Source: an uncultured Pelagibacteraceae bacterium (GTDB taxonomy: Bacteria; Pseudomonadota; Alphaproteobacteria; Pelagibacterales; Pelagibacteraceae). From it: a stretch of 6,407 bases of DNA. Below the pieces are notes generated by a model that saw only the letters and a program-made list of their open reading frames with translations, was not told the origin of the DNA and ran no database searches. Positions 5,371 through 6,407 of this stretch are shown one piece after another. The stretch lies in NCBI GenBank assembly GCA_902531455.1, contig CACAEM010000035.1, forward strand, positions 1 to 6,407, in the 5' to 3' direction. Position 1 is the stretch's first letter, and the number at the start of each line of letters is the position of its first letter. Made by a program: the position numbers and the translations under genes.

Positions 5371-6064
5371 AGAACATTTTTGCTATACTTTTTAATGCAA
5401 CTTTCATATTAGAATTATCGTTAATAAATGGAATTTTGTCTCTTTTTAACATTAAGTCTCCAACGGTTTTTAATTTTATTGAAAGAGAACCACTTGGATG
5501 AAATCTTTTGAAGTCTATTTTGCCAAATTTCTTGTATCTCATGCAACTAATTGCTACAGCGTCTCCTAGAGCAATTTGAACAGTTGTAGATGAAGTTGGC
5601 ACAAAGTTGTCAGGGCCCGCTTCTTTAACATTTGGTAATAAAAATTTTACGTCAGAATTTTTATACAAAATTGAGTCTTTTTTAGAAGTTATGCCAATTA
5701 ATTTTATATTTTTATTTCTTGATGAATATTGAATAATATTTTTTAGTTCATTACTTTGACCACTTAAGCTGATTAGTATTACAATATCATTTGAAGTAAT
5801 TTGACCCATATCTCCATGACTTGCATTTGATGCGTCTAAAAAAAAAGATGGTGTACCTGTTGAAGATAGAGTTGCAGACCATTTTTTTGCAATTATTCCA
5901 CTTTTTCCAACCCCTGAAACAATTATTTTACCATTTTTGCAATTTAAAATAGTCTTTACCAATTTCTCAAAAGATTTTCCTATACTTAAATGAAGTTTTT
6001 TTAATGAATTTTGCTCAAGTTTGATTACTTCCTTAGCAATATTTATTATTTTTAAATCCTTCAT
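5333..6064 (-). CDS. kdsD: Arabinose-5-phosphate isomerase (KdsD/KpsF), SIS domain complete, CBS region lost
   Basis: Interconverts ribulose-5-phosphate and arabinose-5-phosphate, the first step toward Kdo; cytoplasmic. The SIS domain is intact: SGVGKSG (50-56), the LDASNASHGDMG segment (76-87), SLSGQSNE (99-106), KEAGPDNFVPTSSTT (147-161) and FHPSGSL (188-194). By alignment from memory with E. coli KdsD, the catalytic residues are Lys54, Glu106, Glu148 and His189. The CBS region starts normally (TVGDLMLKRDKIP, 200-212) but family similarity ends after residue 229, and 14 unrelated residues lead to a stop. The product is 243 residues against about 325 in full-length proteins, so nearly all of the paired CBS domains are missing. 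SIS-only isomerases exist, so activity may persist without CBS control. The ATG lies one base after the rnd stop; no well-spaced Shine-Dalgarno is seen, so coupling to rnd is likely. Confidence 0.85.
   Translation of the reverse strand: MKDLKIINIAKEVIKLEQNSLKKLHLSIGKSFEKLVKTILNCKNGKIIVSGVGKSGIIAKKWSATLSSTGTPSFFLDASNASHGDMGQITSNDIVILISLSGQSNELKNIIQYSSRNKNIKLIGITSKKDSILYKNSDVKFLLPNVKEAGPDNFVPTSSTTVQIALGDAVAISCMRYKKFGKIDFKRFHPSGSLSIKLKTVGDLMLKRDKIPFINDNSNMKVALKSIAKMFYLYKFNWNIIRK
5365..5385 (-). other. Breakpoint joining kdsD to the NDUFA9-like gene
   Basis: On the minus strand KdsD-like sequence runs through ALKSIAK (codon 229, 5380-5378) and then turns into MFYLYKFNWNIIRK, which does not resemble the family. 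In another frame NDUFA9-like sequence begins at about 5370. The two similarities are separated by fewer than ten bases and lie in different frames. There is no room for the missing ends of either gene. This indicates a deletion, or an artificial join, rather than a single-base sequencing error. Confidence 0.7.
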
Positions 6065-6065
6065 A

Positions 6066-6407
6066 TCAGTGTGACCAGATATCTTCCTTAAAAGATGCCA
6101 AATCTAAATCAACTCTAGTGTTTATAAATTTAATTGTTTTCTCGTAGAGTTCAATTCTCCTTTCATGAACAAGTATTTTTTTTAAAGAATCAAAAATTTT
6201 ATGTAAATAGACTACGTCTTGTGCACAGTACTTTAATTGTTTTTCTGATAATTGATCACCAAAATAAGATGTTTGTAGTTGTTTACTTATATCTATGCTC
6301 AAAAATTCTTTAATTAAATCTTTAAGTCCATGTTTATCAGAATAGCTTCTAGCTATTTTGCTCATAATCTTTGTGCAGTCTACATTTTCAACATCTATTT
6401 CTAAGTA
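6066..6407 (-). CDS. rnd: Ribonuclease D-like 3'-5' exonuclease (DEDDy), C-terminal part; runs off the right edge
   Basis: 3'-5' exoribonuclease of the RNase H fold, family role in tRNA 3' maturation and RNA turnover. An ATG exists at 6363-6365, but the frame stays open to the window edge and family similarity continues through it (VDCTKIMSKIARSYSDKHGL, against CTKIASRL-R-YTD-HGLKDL in RNase D-like proteins). The gene therefore continues beyond 6407, and 113 residues are visible. The HGLKDL segment and SKQLQTSYFGDQLSEKQLKY are typical. YCAQDVVYLH carries the Exo III Tyr and Asp (YxxxD) of the DEDDy class; Exo I and II lie outside. The end DLDLASFKEDIWSH suggests the short alphaproteobacterial form, about 200 residues without an HRDC domain. 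Its TGA is one base before the kdsD ATG. rnd next to kdsD is, from memory, a common alphaproteobacterial order. Confidence 0.88.
   Translation of the reverse strand, partial: YLEIDVENVDCTKIMSKIARSYSDKHGLKDLIKEFLSIDISKQLQTSYFGDQLSEKQLKYCAQDVVYLHKIFDSLKKILVHERRIELYEKTIKFINTRVDLDLASFKEDIWSH

Noticed and set aside
5330..5400. Programmed frameshift or in-frame fusion joining KdsD to the NDUFA9-like protein
   Set aside because: A fusion would keep neither the CBS pair nor the Rossmann motif, the two frames differ by one base, and no slippery sequence with a supporting structure is evident. A deletion or join artefact explains the data more simply.

Overview
This AT-rich window (roughly 30% GC by eye) has very short or overlapping gene junctions and looks like an alphaproteobacterial chromosome. 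It most resembles the streamlined marine SAR11/Pelagibacterales type. The lineage call rests on GcrA (an alphaproteobacterial cell-cycle regulator), the membrane-anchored CycM-type cytochrome c beside kdsB, the gcrA/argD/argF neighbourhood, and the strong A/T codon bias with many Lys, Ile and Asn residues. It is inference, since no database search was possible.

Layout, left to right. The window opens inside kdsB (minus strand, CMP-Kdo synthetase), whose start faces a 96-bp divergent spacer holding three palindromes. A membrane-anchored class I cytochrome c follows on the plus strand and overlaps tail-to-tail with argF. A minus-strand unit then runs in the order ABC-2 permease, argD, argF. It has a 4-nt gap before argD and a one-base TAATG stop/start overlap before argF. 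Across a 127-bp divergent spacer lies gcrA on the plus strand. It abuts, stop codon to stop codon, a second minus-strand unit that runs rnd, kdsD, an NDUFA9-like NAD(P)-dependent epimerase/dehydratase fragment, and a small membrane protein with a SHOCT domain.

How the genes relate. kdsD (arabinose-5-phosphate isomerase) and kdsB catalyse the first and last steps of CMP-Kdo synthesis for lipopolysaccharide. argD and argF are consecutive arginine-pathway enzymes apart from the deacylation step between them. The cytochrome serves respiration, and the NDUFA9-like family is linked by homology to complex I. GcrA is a sigma70-associated, methylation-sensing transcription regulator.

The most notable observation is a junction near 5370-5380. 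The kdsD reading frame loses family similarity at the start of its first CBS domain. Within a few bases, in a different frame, similarity to the middle of an NDUFA9-like protein begins. About 90 C-terminal residues of KdsD and about 70 N-terminal residues of the NDUFA9-like protein, including its Rossmann glycine motif, are missing. This is best read as a deletion in the genome or as a chimeric or mis-assembled join. I found no mobile element, CRISPR array, RNA gene or convincing new multi-gene system.
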